DNA of 14,962 nucleotides from DATAOG01 sp046727895 (GCA_046727895.1 JBKPDM010000032.1:1-14962), one strand, 5' to 3'. Counted from the first letter of the stretch, positions 6,915 to 14,539 are shown. The notes: generated from the letters alone by a model not told the origin. A program made the numbers and translations.

Positions 6915-7121
6915 GACCTGCGCGAGATCGCCCGGAGCTGCGGCTCAGCCATGAACGGCGCCGGGGGTCAGGCCGATATGGTCCTGCCCCACCACTTCGG
7001 TCCGTACCAGATCGCTTACGCTATCAACCCGACACTATCCTGCAACCCAGGATGGACGTGACATCCGATGTCGGCTATCGAGAACGCAATGGTTTCGTAA
7101 CGCCCGGACGGAAATAATTCG
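6915..7121. other. Divergent intergenic region before the 7122-8406 gene pair
   Basis: With the chrB leader, this forms a 315-base gene-free stretch. I see no convincing promoter for the plus-strand pair. A short perfect palindrome GACATccgATGTC lies at 7060-7072, about 50 bases before the ATG. The frame ending at 7061 encodes PHHFGPYQIAYAINP, which faintly recalls the N-terminus of dimethylargininase-like amidinohydrolases and may be a relic; the match is too weak to annotate as a gene. GC content falls along this stretch towards the accessory pair. Confidence 0.4.
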
Positions 7122-7650
7122 ATGCCTGCTGCACTTCGCGAGGCAGAGGCCGCGGAGATTGAGGTGTTTCTTGTCGAGGACACGACCCTTGACGGGATCC
7201 CCATCTGGCATGCGTCGACTCGGCCGGGCGAGTTGAGCGCGGTCTGGAACGTAAAGGACAGCCTTGGAATCGGACGAGCCACGTTGCGGTTCCGGTGTCC
7301 CAGAGCTGCTCGCGCTTGGCCGAGCATTTCCGTGATATTTCGCAACAATCCAGTCCTGGCGGATAGATCTGGTCGTACCCGACGTATTGAAGCCTAATCC
7401 GCCGGGGGCCGCAGCATTGGGCCTGCCGCCCGAGGTTCGTGGCTCGCACAGCCACACATGGCATGACAATCGAGCGCAGCTCTGGTCGCAGGACCTATGG
7501 AGCCTACCCTATCGGAGGCCGCTGCCCGTCACGATCCGAAGACTGCCGCAGGCTGTTGCGTCTCTGGCAGCCGAGATTAAGCTCTTCTTGGAGCCTGAGC
7601 AGCGACAGTTCGACGTGCCGCCGCAGACCGATCTTTTCGAGGGGCAATGA
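7122..7650 (+). pseudogene. Frameshifted hypothetical protein, DUF6978-like (tentative), partner of DUF1828 gene
   Basis: Two frames together make one protein of about 175 residues. Frame A from ATG 7122 gives 78 natural residues ending RNNPV (VEDTTLDGIPIWHAS at 18-32, SAVWNVKDSLGIG at 39-51). Dropping one C of the CC pair at 7355-7356 continues as WRIDLVVPDVLKPNPPG, then a histidine-bearing RGSHSHTWHDNRAQLW, and ends DLFEGQ with TGA at 7648-7650. Without the correction, frame A runs into an unnatural tail ending at 7397. The pattern 'hydrophobic R-D ... NP ... G-H-x-H' loosely recalls DUF6978, from memory only. The ribosome site is weak (GGACGGAAAT). Only 3 bases separate it from the DUF1828-like gene, so the two form an operon. 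It is less GC-rich than the flanking genes, suggesting horizontal gain. The frameshift may be a sequencing error. Confidence 0.6.
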
Positions 7651-7653
7651 GCG

Positions 7654-8406
7654 ATGATTTGTGACGAGGTGCAGACGGCTCTTAGTCCGTTCCATGACTG
7701 CGTCGTAACAGCGGATGGCGCACGGGTCACGACTCACTGTCTCTACCCTTCGTTTGACCCGGTCGTGGTATTCGTTGCCCGCATTGGCGATACGTACCGC
7801 GTCCACGACGGCGGTGGTGCCGAACGGACGGCGTGGACGCATGGCCGCGACGAACACCTGATCGCCAGAATGCTGGCGCGATATGCTGACAGACACCAGA
7901 TCAAGCTCGTTGACGGCGCGCTCGTTGCGGTGGCGCAAAGCGATGAGTGGCTACTATCGGCGATTCTCACAGTGGCGAATGCGTCAGCCGGCGCGGCGAA
8001 CGCGATTGTCGAGCGATCGAGGGCGACCGTAGAGAGCGCTCTCCGCGACAAGGTCGATCACGTTCTGTCGAAGGCCTTTGATGCCAACGTCGTCGTCCGC
8101 GAGTTTCCCTTCACTGGACGCAGTGGCAAGGAGCACCATTTCGACTTCGCCATTCGCCAGCCGCATCAGCATTTGCTGCTGATCGACGCCGTGGTGCCGC
8201 ATCACGTTTCTGTATCAGCAAAGTACGTCGCCTTTGCTGACACTCGGCTTGATCGCGGCGATAGCATCGAGCGCTTCGCAGTCTATGACCGACCGCTGGA
8301 GGCGGGCGATGTCTCCTTGTTGCAGCAGGTGGCCGATCTAGTCCCGCTCCGTTCCCTGGAGCCGGGAATCAAACGCGCGCTGGCGCAAGACGCGGCGGCG
8401 CAATGA
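7654..8406 (+). CDS. DUF1828-like domain protein
   Basis: 250 residues from ATG 7654, three bases after the preceding stop, with GAGGGG about ten bases upstream. Residues 1-60 fit the DUF1828 style: an N-terminal helix, CVVTADGARVTTHCLYPS (16-33), then a beta-strand pair VVVFVARIGDTYRVHDGG (37-54). Residues 120-250 form a second domain with helices, then HHFDFAIRQP (161-170) and HLLLIDAVVPHH (173-184), a strand pattern that resembles DUF1829 or a degenerate PD-(D/E)XK core lacking the final Lys. No signal peptide or membrane helix. DUF1828 proteins have no proven function; they are often encoded in accessory regions with a small partner, as here. A toxin-antitoxin or defence role is possible but unproven. 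The stop converges on the ABC permease with 12 bases between them. Confidence 0.6.
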   Translation: MICDEVQTALSPFHDCVVTADGARVTTHCLYPSFDPVVVFVARIGDTYRVHDGGGAERTAWTHGRDEHLIARMLARYADRHQIKLVDGALVAVAQSDEWLLSAILTVANASAGAANAIVERSRATVESALRDKVDHVLSKAFDANVVVREFPFTGRSGKEHHFDFAIRQPHQHLLLIDAVVPHHVSVSAKYVAFADTRLDRGDSIERFAVYDRPLEAGDVSLLQQVADLVPLRSLEPGIKRALAQDAAAQ

Positions 8407-8418
8407 CAGAGGGCTACC

Positions 8419-9276
8419 TCAGCCGTGCACGGCGCCAAGCGTGAGGCCGCGCACTAAATGGCGCTGGACCAGCATGCCGAGGATGATCGAGGGCACGAGC
8501 GAGGTCACCGCGAGCGCGCTCGCTTCGCCGTACTGCGCACCCTGGAAGCCAAGGAAGGCGCGGAAGATGGTCGGCAGGGTGAACGCGTAGCGGCTGGTCA
8601 GGTTGAGGGCGAAGAAGAACTCGGTCCAGACGAAGATGAAGGCGAACACCGCGGCGACGACGATCCCCGGCATGGCGAGCGGCAGGGCTACCCGCCAGAA
8701 GGCGCCAAAACGGGTGCAGCCATCGACCAGCGCCGCCTCCTCCATCTCCTTCGGCAGCTGGCGGAAGTAGGCGTACATCATCCAGACCGAGAGCGGCAGC
8801 GTGATCACGGTATAGATCAGGGTGAGCCCGATCCGCGAATCGTAGAGGCCGAGGCCGCGGTATAGCAGGAACACGGGCAGCACGATCGCGATCGGCGGTA
8901 AAAAGCGCTGCGAGAGCACCCAGAACGAGAGGTGCGGCCCGCCGGTGTTGAAGCGGGCGAAGCTGTAGCCCATGAGCGTGCCGAGCAGCGCCGAGAGGAC
9001 GGTGGTCGCGGTCGCGACGATGAAACTGTTGATCATACCCTCGAGACCGCGATAGGCGAACAGCGCCGCCGTGTAGTGCCCGATGGTCGGCTCGGCCGGG
9101 AACCAGACAGGCGGCGTCGTGAGATAGTCGGTGACTGGCTTGATTGAGGTGACCGCGACCCAGTAGAGCGGCGCCAGCACGAACAGCACGATCAGGCCGA
9201 CGTAGAGGTAGCGGAAGACGTCGAAGCCCAGTCGGAACTTCGGGCGGCTTCGGGGCGTTCGGGCAAACGCCGCCAT
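8419..9276 (-). CDS. Carbohydrate ABC transporter permease (MalG type)
   Basis: 285 residues. ATG 9274-9276 overlaps the stop of the upstream permease by one base (TGATG), which decides this start over the longer open frame. About six membrane helices: 24-42, 84-108, 118-140, 150-170, 205-225 and 258-275. The ABC-permease EAA loop is clear: MEEAALVDGC (178-187), then G191 and LPLAMPGI (198-205), the site that docks the ATPase. PVWFP (56-60) and the short N-terminal tail are typical of the second permease of sugar importers (CUT1 family). It forms an inner-membrane channel with the next permease. It is the last gene of the cluster; no ATPase gene follows. Confidence 0.92.
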   Translation of the reverse strand: MAAFARTPRSRPKFRLGFDVFRYLYVGLIVLFVLAPLYWVAVTSIKPVTDYLTTPPVWFPAEPTIGHYTAALFAYRGLEGMINSFIVATATTVLSALLGTLMGYSFARFNTGGPHLSFWVLSQRFLPPIAIVLPVFLLYRGLGLYDSRIGLTLIYTVITLPLSVWMMYAYFRQLPKEMEEAALVDGCTRFGAFWRVALPLAMPGIVVAAVFAFIFVWTEFFFALNLTSRYAFTLPTIFRAFLGFQGAQYGEASALAVTSLVPSIILGMLVQRHLVRGLTLGAVHG

Positions 9277-10214
9277 CAGCGGGTCTCCGGACGCAGCAGG
9301 CGGCGCACCAGCGCCATGATGACGATCGCCGAGAGGATCAGGAAGATCCAGCTCCCGGCCGTGGCCTTGGACAGATGGAACTGCTGGAAGCCGATCTGAT
9401 AGAGGTAGAAGGACGCGGTATAGGTACTGGAGCCCGGCCCGCCGCCGGTCATGACGTAGATGACGTCGAACAGCTTGACCGCATCGAGCAGGCGGAAGGT
9501 GATCGCGAGCAGGATGATTGGTGCCAGCTGCGGCAGCGTCACGTAGGTGAAGGTCTGCCAGCGCGTGGCGCCGTCGAGCTCGGCCGCCTCGAACAGCTCG
9601 GGCGGGATCGCGGCGAGACCCGAGAGCAGGATGACGAACATGAAGGGCGTCCACTGCCAGGCGTCGGCGGTGATGATGGCGACGAAGTTCCAGGGCGTCT
9701 GGGTCAGCCAGCTGATCTCGACCGGGTGGCCGAGCAGCTTGCTCAGAATGTAGTTGGTCGGGCCGAAAGGCTGCTGCAGCAGGAGCGACCAGAGCTGGCC
9801 GACGATCACCGGGCTGATGAAGAGCGGCACGATGAGGAGCGGCATGATCAGGCCCCGGCCCCGGAAAGTCCTGACCATGGCGAGCGCCAGGAGGAGGCCG
9901 AGCGCGAACTCGACCGCCACGCTGGCGACCGACAGAATCACGGTGTTGACGAGGGACAGGCGGGCAATCGGGTCGTTCACGATCTCTCGGAAATTCTGCC
10001 AGCCGATGAAGGCATGGCCAGGGATCTGGAAGTCATAGTTTACGAAGGCGACCCAGACCGAATAGATCAGGGGATAGATCGAGAGCGCCAGGATCAGGAG
10101 CGCGGCCGGCAGCACGAGCAGCCAGCCAATGTGCCGGTCGGCCCATGAGAACGCACCTCTAGGGCCGGCGGCGCGACGGATCGCGGCACCGTCTACGCCA
10201 ACGCCATCGGCCAT
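9276..10214 (-). CDS. Carbohydrate ABC transporter permease (MalF/UgpA type)
   Basis: 312 residues from ATG 10212-10214; the ribosome site is weak (GGGGCG). A cytoplasmic N-terminal 25 residues precede the first helix WLLVLPAALLILALSIYPLI (31-50). Then come FIGWQNF (69-75), typical of MalF-type permeases, and further helices at 89-112, 122-145, 185-205, 232-250 and 285-305. The EAA loop is FEAAELDGATRWQTF (208-222) with LPQLAPI (227-233). VMTGGGPGSSTYTASFYLY (254-272) is a strong family signature of CUT1 first permeases. It pairs with the following MalG-type permease. A long palindrome stands in the gap to the solute-binding protein gene upstream. The solute is probably a sugar, polyol or glycerol-phosphate-like compound, not determinable here. 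Confidence 0.93.
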   Translation of the reverse strand: MADGVGVDGAAIRRAAGPRGAFSWADRHIGWLLVLPAALLILALSIYPLIYSVWVAFVNYDFQIPGHAFIGWQNFREIVNDPIARLSLVNTVILSVASVAVEFALGLLLALAMVRTFRGRGLIMPLLIVPLFISPVIVGQLWSLLLQQPFGPTNYILSKLLGHPVEISWLTQTPWNFVAIITADAWQWTPFMFVILLSGLAAIPPELFEAAELDGATRWQTFTYVTLPQLAPIILLAITFRLLDAVKLFDVIYVMTGGGPGSSTYTASFYLYQIGFQQFHLSKATAGSWIFLILSAIVIMALVRRLLRPETR

Positions 10215-10261
10215 GGCACGCCCCGGTTCCCGCTGCGCAAGTCAGAAAGCTCCAGGCATGA

Positions 10262-10291
10262 GGCGCCGGACCGCGATCGCGGCCCGGCGCC
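10262..10291 (-). repeat. Near-perfect palindrome in the gap between binding protein and permease genes
   Basis: In the minus-strand RNA, about 13 bases (GGCGCCGGGCCGC) pair with GCGGUCCGGCGCC around a GAUC loop, with one G-U pair. It lies 27 bases after the binding-protein stop and 47 bases before the permease start. In sugar ABC operons a stem-loop in this place often protects the binding-protein mRNA 3' end or attenuates transcription, giving more binding protein than permease. No U-run follows, so it is not a classic terminator. Confidence 0.7.
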
Positions 10292-10317
10292 CAGGTCAGC
10301 CCCGCGGATCACCCGGG

Positions 10318-11994
10318 TCAGGTGATATGCGCGGCTAGACCCATGGTCTCGATCGTGTGGTCGGCGTAAGAGCCGGGCAGCTTCAGGAATTGCTGATAAG
10401 CATCGCGCTGGCTGTCGATGCCCAGCTTCTGGGTGGTCGTATCCCACTCCGCGGCCGCCCGCTGGAGCGCGGTCTTCGAATCCTCTCCTGCCCAGACCGC
10501 GGTGCACATGCGGTCGATCGAGAGCGCGTAGTCCTGCCAGCCGGGCATGATCATGTCGAGGACGGCGCCATTGGCCGAGTTGTTGAGATTGATCAGATAG
10601 GCCTTGGCGTTCGGCCAGAGCGAGCGGTAGAGCGGCGAGGTGTAGTGCGACAACCGATAAGGATCGCGAAGCGCGAACGGCGCCATCACCCGCGCGAGCG
10701 AGACCGCCGGGCTGGTCGCCCACTGCATGAACAGGTACGCGGCTTCTTCGTTGCTCGAGTCCGCGGCCAGCGCCTTCACGTAGCCTGATGCCATTTCGGG
10801 ATTGCCGCCGGGCACCACGGCGTAGCCGACCTTGCCGACGATTGTCGAGTTGGGCACGAACGTTATCGCCTTGTCGCGTTGCGCGTAGTTCTCGCTCATG
10901 CGGCCGGTCGGCGGCCAGGAGAACAGCATCGCCGCCTTGCCCTGCAGCCAGGCGACCCAGGCGGCAACCGCGTCCATTTCGTTGTTGCCCGGGACGGACG
11001 CCGCGTTGGCGGCGATCATCTGCTTGAACGTGGTCAGGCCGGCGTCGGAGTCGAGCTGCGCCTTCATACTTTGCTCTTCGAAAAACTTGCCGCCGTTGTT
11101 GCGATATTGCTGCAGGAAGGAGAACTGATTGCCGGGGTTGCCCGCTTTGCGGAAGTGGACGGCGCCATAAACGTTCGGCGCCAGCTGATCGGTGATGAAC
11201 TGGGCCACTTGATTGTATTCGTCCCAGGTCTGAGGCACACGCAGGTCTTGATTGTACTTGGCCTTGTACGCCTGCTGCAGCTTAGGATCGCCGAAGATGT
11301 CGGTGCGGTAGTAGAGTGCCAGCACGTCACCGTCGTCGAAGAAGCCCCAGCGCTTGCCCTTGTAGGTCGGCAGGAACTGGTACAAGGGGTGGTAATCCTC
11401 GAGATCGGCCTTGTTCATGTGCTTCGCGACGTAGTCGTCGATCGGCACAATTACGCCACCATTCGCCATCGCGGGAATCCAGGCCGGCTCGATGTCGAGG
11501 ATGTCGTAGGCGCCGGAGCCGGCGATGTGCTCGGCGATCGGCTTGGAGTATTGATCCGGGTGCGGCAGTTCCTCGACGTTGAAGCCTATGCCGGTCAGGT
11601 CCTGCCAGAGCGGGCCCGAGAAGTACCGGGGCTCGAGTGCCTGCAGTTGGACCTCGTAGGTCATGTTGAGGGTCGCCCCCTCGTACTGCTTGGCGGCCTG
11701 GACGGCCCGGTATGCCGAGTTCTCGGGCGGACCTTCCTTCGACGCCTTGACCGCCGCGGCCTGCGCCTTGCCGTATGGCGTGCTCGGGTCGGCGAGCTCG
11801 ACCGCGGCGAGGGCCGCGCTCGAGCCGAGCCCGGTCCCCAACAGGGCGAGGCCCGGCCGCGCGAGTGCAGTCGCCCCGCCCATCTCGACCAGTCGCTCGA
11901 GGAAAGTCCGCCGCGAGGTGTCGCCTCGCAGCCAAGCGTCCACCTCCTCGCTCAGGCCCGCCTGGAAGTCACGCCGCTCGCGCTCGCTACTCAT
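10318..11994 (-). CDS. Tat-exported ABC solute-binding protein (family 1)
   Basis: 558 residues, longer than the usual 400-450 of sugar-binding proteins. ATG 11992-11994 follows GGGAGGA at good spacing. The N-terminus carries 26 charged residues, then a twin-arginine motif SRRTFL (27-32) and a hydrophobic stretch to about 60, with ALA (61-63) as a likely cleavage site. Mature-part signatures are ILDIEPAWIPAMANGGVIVP (around 165-185), GDVLALYYRTDIFGDPK and PQTWDEYNQVAQ, as in family-1 binding proteins. It acts in the periplasm, delivering solute to the two permeases encoded downstream. Tat export suggests folding, perhaps with a cofactor, before secretion. The leader and N-terminal extension resemble those of other large alphaproteobacterial binding proteins. 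Solute unknown. Confidence 0.9.
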   Translation of the reverse strand: MSSERERRDFQAGLSEEVDAWLRGDTSRRTFLERLVEMGGATALARPGLALLGTGLGSSAALAAVELADPSTPYGKAQAAAVKASKEGPPENSAYRAVQAAKQYEGATLNMTYEVQLQALEPRYFSGPLWQDLTGIGFNVEELPHPDQYSKPIAEHIAGSGAYDILDIEPAWIPAMANGGVIVPIDDYVAKHMNKADLEDYHPLYQFLPTYKGKRWGFFDDGDVLALYYRTDIFGDPKLQQAYKAKYNQDLRVPQTWDEYNQVAQFITDQLAPNVYGAVHFRKAGNPGNQFSFLQQYRNNGGKFFEEQSMKAQLDSDAGLTTFKQMIAANAASVPGNNEMDAVAAWVAWLQGKAAMLFSWPPTGRMSENYAQRDKAITFVPNSTIVGKVGYAVVPGGNPEMASGYVKALAADSSNEEAAYLFMQWATSPAVSLARVMAPFALRDPYRLSHYTSPLYRSLWPNAKAYLINLNNSANGAVLDMIMPGWQDYALSIDRMCTAVWAGEDSKTALQRAAAEWDTTTQKLGIDSQRDAYQQFLKLPGSYADHTIETMGLAAHIT

Positions 11995-12063
11995 TGCCGG
12001 TCCTCCCTGATGCTTCCCTCACGGCAGCCGGCCGGGATTTGCCTCGGCCTGCGGCCGGGGCCC

Positions 12064-12092
12064 AGGAAACGCGATTCCGAAGCGGCTGACAA
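12064..12092 (-). promoter_or_regulatory. Weak candidate promoter of the ABC transporter operon
   Basis: In the 148-base gap before the binding-protein gene, the minus strand has TTGTCA (12087-12092) and, 17 bp on, TTTCCT (12064-12069). The -35 box is good (five of six); the -10 box is poor. The transcript would have a GC-rich leader of about 60 bases. Offered only as the best candidate in this gap. Confidence 0.2.
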
Positions 12093-12142
12093 GCGGCGGC
12101 ATTTTGGCCCCCTGCGCGGTCGCCGGGCTCCGATTGAAAGGA

Positions 12143-12568
12143 TCAGCCCAGCTGGAAAGCGAGGCCGAGCAGCCAGAGACCGCCGGCCACGGCGGCGCTC
12201 GCGAGCGCGTAGCGCAGGTAGACCGCGCGGAGCGTGTGGCCGACGATCCGCTGCGCGTGCTCGTCGGGCATGCCGAGCCGCTGGTCGAGGATCAGCCAGA
12301 CCTCGGTCGACCGGTAGGGCTGCACCGGCGCCCGCTCGGCCTTGAGCTGCAGGACCGCGGCCATGAGGAGGGTGAGCGCGCCGCCGGTCTTGAGCGCCAT
12401 CACCGGCGCGAAGATCAGGCCCAGAACCACGGTCACGATGGCGAGCGCACCGAACCCTACGGCCCGGCCGACCGAGATCTCGGCAGCTTGCTCGATCCGG
12501 TGCAAGGCTATCGCCCGCTGGTGGTTCGCGCGCTCGGCACCAGACCAAATTGATACAGGACCAGCCAA
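12143..12568 (-). CDS. Small integral membrane protein, symporter-linked
   Basis: Up to 141 residues if it starts at TTG 12566-12568. That start overlaps the previous gene by 61 bases; the only other in-frame start is TTG 12503-12505, just after that gene's stop, giving 120 residues. There is no strong ribosome site at either. Features: LHRIEQAAEISV (22-33), helices at about 36-59, 61-75 and 119-140, and a cytosolic STEVWLILDQR (87-97). Proteins of this style, with an HRIEQ start and a TEVWL motif, occur next to solute symporter genes in alphaproteobacteria as I recall them, but have no known function. The coding frame is supported by the alternation of hydrophobic helices and polar loops. 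Possibly an accessory subunit for the symporter. Confidence 0.65.
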   Translation of the reverse strand: MAGPVSIWSGAERANHQRAIALHRIEQAAEISVGRAVGFGALAIVTVVLGLIFAPVMALKTGGALTLLMAAVLQLKAERAPVQPYRSTEVWLILDQRLGMPDEHAQRIVGHTLRAVYLRYALASAAVAGGLWLLGLAFQLG

Positions 12569-12840
12569 TAGGCAATCAACAGAATGATCAGCCAGAAGGC
12601 GGCCGCGATCGGCCGGCCGCGCCCGGCGAGAAAGCGCGGCGTGAGCGGCTCGGCGAGACGCAACAGCGGCTCGGTGATCAGGACCAGCAGGCGCCAGACG
12701 AAGTTGGTGCTCTGCGGCGCAACGAACAGGCTCAGAGCCAGCCGCGCGAGCAGCAGCGCCACAAAATAGTACACGAAATAATAGGCAAGATAATAGTACC
12801 AGAAACCCCTCAGGATCTCGGTGCTGTCCGGCTGATCCAT
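12508..12840 (-). CDS. Small membrane protein, YggT-like (tentative)
   Basis: 110 residues from ATG 12838-12840. Two strong helices: an aromatic-rich one (FWYYYLAYYFVYYFVALLL, 13-31, extending to 40) and a second at 77-100. Between them is an amphipathic segment LLVLITEPLLRLAEPLTP (51-68) that recalls the 'TEPvLrPiRr' linker of YggT proteins, of which this would be one repeat. It also lacks any clear ribosome site. It lies downstream of the truncated symporter, past two stem-loops, and its end overlaps the next small membrane gene. Role unknown; a partner in assembly or regulation of the adjacent symporter is an inference from position. Confidence 0.6.
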   Translation of the reverse strand: MDQPDSTEILRGFWYYYLAYYFVYYFVALLLARLALSLFVAPQSTNFVWRLLVLITEPLLRLAEPLTPRFLAGRGRPIAAAFWLIILLIAYWLVLYQFGLVPSARTTSGR

Positions 12841-12882
12841 GACAGAGACCCGCGTGAACGGTCGGTGGGAGCCGAGAAGGAA

Positions 12883-12907
12883 GCAGGGCCCGCTGAGCGG
12901 GCCCTGC
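12883..12907 (-). terminator. Stem-loop, probable terminator after the symporter gene
   Basis: A perfect 11-bp stem GCAGGGCCCGC / GCGGGCCCTGC with a 3-base loop. On the minus strand it is followed by TTCCTTCT, an imperfect T-rich run, and it sits 44 bases after the symporter stop. This fits a rho-independent terminator or an attenuator ahead of the two small membrane protein genes. Confidence 0.65.
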
Positions 12908-12920
12908 GCAATGCGGGACA

Positions 12921-12945
12921 GGCGGCCGCGGTGGACCGCGCCGCC
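12921..12945 (-). repeat. Second stem-loop just after the symporter stop
   Basis: GGCGGccGCGGT and ACCGCGCCGCC pair over 11 bases with one bulge, only 5 bases beyond the symporter stop codon. With the hairpin at 12883-12907 it makes a tandem of strong stems in a 110-base gap, likely protecting or ending the symporter mRNA. Confidence 0.5.
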
Positions 12946-12950
12946 CCCCT

Positions 12951-14366
12951 TCAGTGCTGGATCTGCCGCGCCGCCATCAACGGCATGTCGCCGCTCGGGA
13001 TGCGCACGCTGTCGACCAGATCCTGCATCTCCTTGCTCGGCGCCGGCGTCATCAGGCTGACCACGACGGTGACGATCAGGCAGAGCGGGAGGCCGAAGAG
13101 GGCGGAGGAGATGTTCTTGACGCCCCACCACAGCTCCATCCCGCCGAACTGGGTGGCGATCAGGTAGTAGAGGCACACGCCGAAGCCCACGATCATGCCG
13201 GCGCAGGCGCCCGCCTTGGTGGTCCGCTTCCACCATATGCCGAGCACCAGCGGCACGAACAGCCCCGCCGCAGCGAGCGAGAAGGCCCAGGCGACCATGG
13301 CGACGATCACGGCCGGTCGGAACGAGGCGAGATAGGCGCCGAGTACCGCCACCAGCACCAGCAGCACACGGGCGACCGTCAGACGCCGTGTTGTCGTCGC
13401 CTTCGGGTCGATCATCTGATAGTAGACGTCGTGCGAGAGGGCGTTGGCGATGGCGAGCAGGAGGCCATCGGCGGTGCTCAGCGCCGCGGCCAGACCGCCG
13501 GCCGCGACCAGGCCCGCGATCACGTAGGGCAGCCCCGCGATCTCGGGCGTCGCGAGAACGATCGCGTCCGGGGCAAGCTTGAGCTCCGAAAGCTGAAGGA
13601 TGCCATCGCCATTGCCGTTGGTCGTGCAGCCGGCGACGGTGGTCGCCGCGTTGACGGCATCGCAGATCGAGACGAGGCCCACGGTGCCCCATCTGCTGAC
13701 CCAGACCGGTAGGGTCGCGATCGCCTGCCCGATGACGTGGGTGTAGACCTCGAGCTTGGCGAAGGCGGCGTAGGCCGGCGCCGTGAAGTAGAGCAGAAAG
13801 ATGAAGAACAACGACCAGCCCACGGACATCCGGGCCGCGCGCACGCTCGGCGTGGTGAAGTAGCGCATCAGGATATGCGGCAGCGACGCCGTGCCGATCA
13901 TCAGGCAGAGGATGAGCGCGAAGAAGTTCAGCGCGTCCGCCTGCACGAAGGGCGCGACGTGCGCCTTGTCGATCCCCATCTGCTGCTCGAGCCGGCTGAT
14001 CTCCTGCAGCGCCTGACCATAGGTGAGCTCGGGTATCGGCAGGCCATAGAGCTGGGCCGAGAGGATCGCGACCGGCAGGATGTAGGCGACGATCAGAACG
14101 ATGTACTGGGCGACCTGGGTCCAGGTCACCGCGCGCATGCCGCCCAGCATCGAGCAGACGAGGATGCCGGCGAGGCCGACGAACACCGCGACCTCGAAGG
14201 GGATCTGCAGGAACCGCGACGTGATGATGCCGACCCCCACGGTCTGCGCCACGAGATAGGTGAAGCTGGCCGAGAACAGCACGACGATGCCGAGCAGCCG
14301 CGGCAGGTGCCCTTCGTAGCGCGCGCCCAGGAAGTCGGGCACGGTGAAAATGCCGAAACTACGCAT
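12951..14366 (-). pseudogene. N-terminally truncated sodium:solute symporter (SSS family, VC_2705/ActP-like)
   Basis: 471 residues from the ATG at 14364-14366 (MRSFGIFTVPDFLGARY). Full-length relatives, as I recall them, are near 600 residues and have three membrane helices before an equivalent KFGxFTxPDFxGxRY segment; here about 130-145 residues are missing. Upstream sequence in any frame has no hydrophobic coding. The rest is well conserved: GGMRAVTWTQVAQY (75-88), LSTADGLLLAIANALSHDVY (296-315, the sodium-site region) and about ten helices. A loop at 250-261 has the EF-hand form N-x-N-x-D-G-x-L-x-x-x-E. No ribosome site precedes the ATG, and a hairpin ends exactly there. The protein would import an organic acid with Na+, but without its first helices it is probably inactive. 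The alternative, an alternative start in the longer open frame (to 14510), lacks hydrophobic residues. Confidence 0.8.
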
Positions 14367-14388
14367 GGCCGCTCTTCGAAGCGGCCAT
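14365..14388. repeat. Hairpin at the truncation point of the symporter
   Basis: Perfect 9-bp arms ATGGCCGCT / AGCGGCCAT around CTTCGA. On the plus strand it is followed by TTTT (14388-14391), so it could terminate transcription running rightward. On the minus strand its end coincides with the symporter ATG. Two smaller perfect hairpins follow to the right: CCGAGC/GCTCGG at 14419-14434 and CCTTGT/ACAAGG at 14441-14466. Together they mark a non-coding junction. Confidence 0.55.
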
Positions 14389-14539
14389 TTTGCTTTGCAA
14401 GTCAAGCAGTTGCCCGGCCCGAGCTGAGGCTCGGCGACAGCCTTGTCGCAACGGCACGCAACAAGGCGAATCAACAGATTCCGAGACGCGACGGCACGTT
14501 CATGCGACACTGGCGCGACAAGCGGGAGAGCGCGCGCCG

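Noticed and set aside
5973..7061. A 362-codon plus-strand open frame opposite chrB.
   Set aside because: Antisense shadow of ChrB; composition is not protein-like except for the short tail noted as a possible relic.
7060..7072. GACATccgATGTC palindrome before the 7122 gene as an operator.
   Set aside because: Arms of only five bases are expected by chance at this length; mentioned only as a landmark.
10879..12345. A 488-codon plus-strand open frame opposite the binding protein.
   Set aside because: Antisense shadow of a well-supported Tat-exported binding protein.
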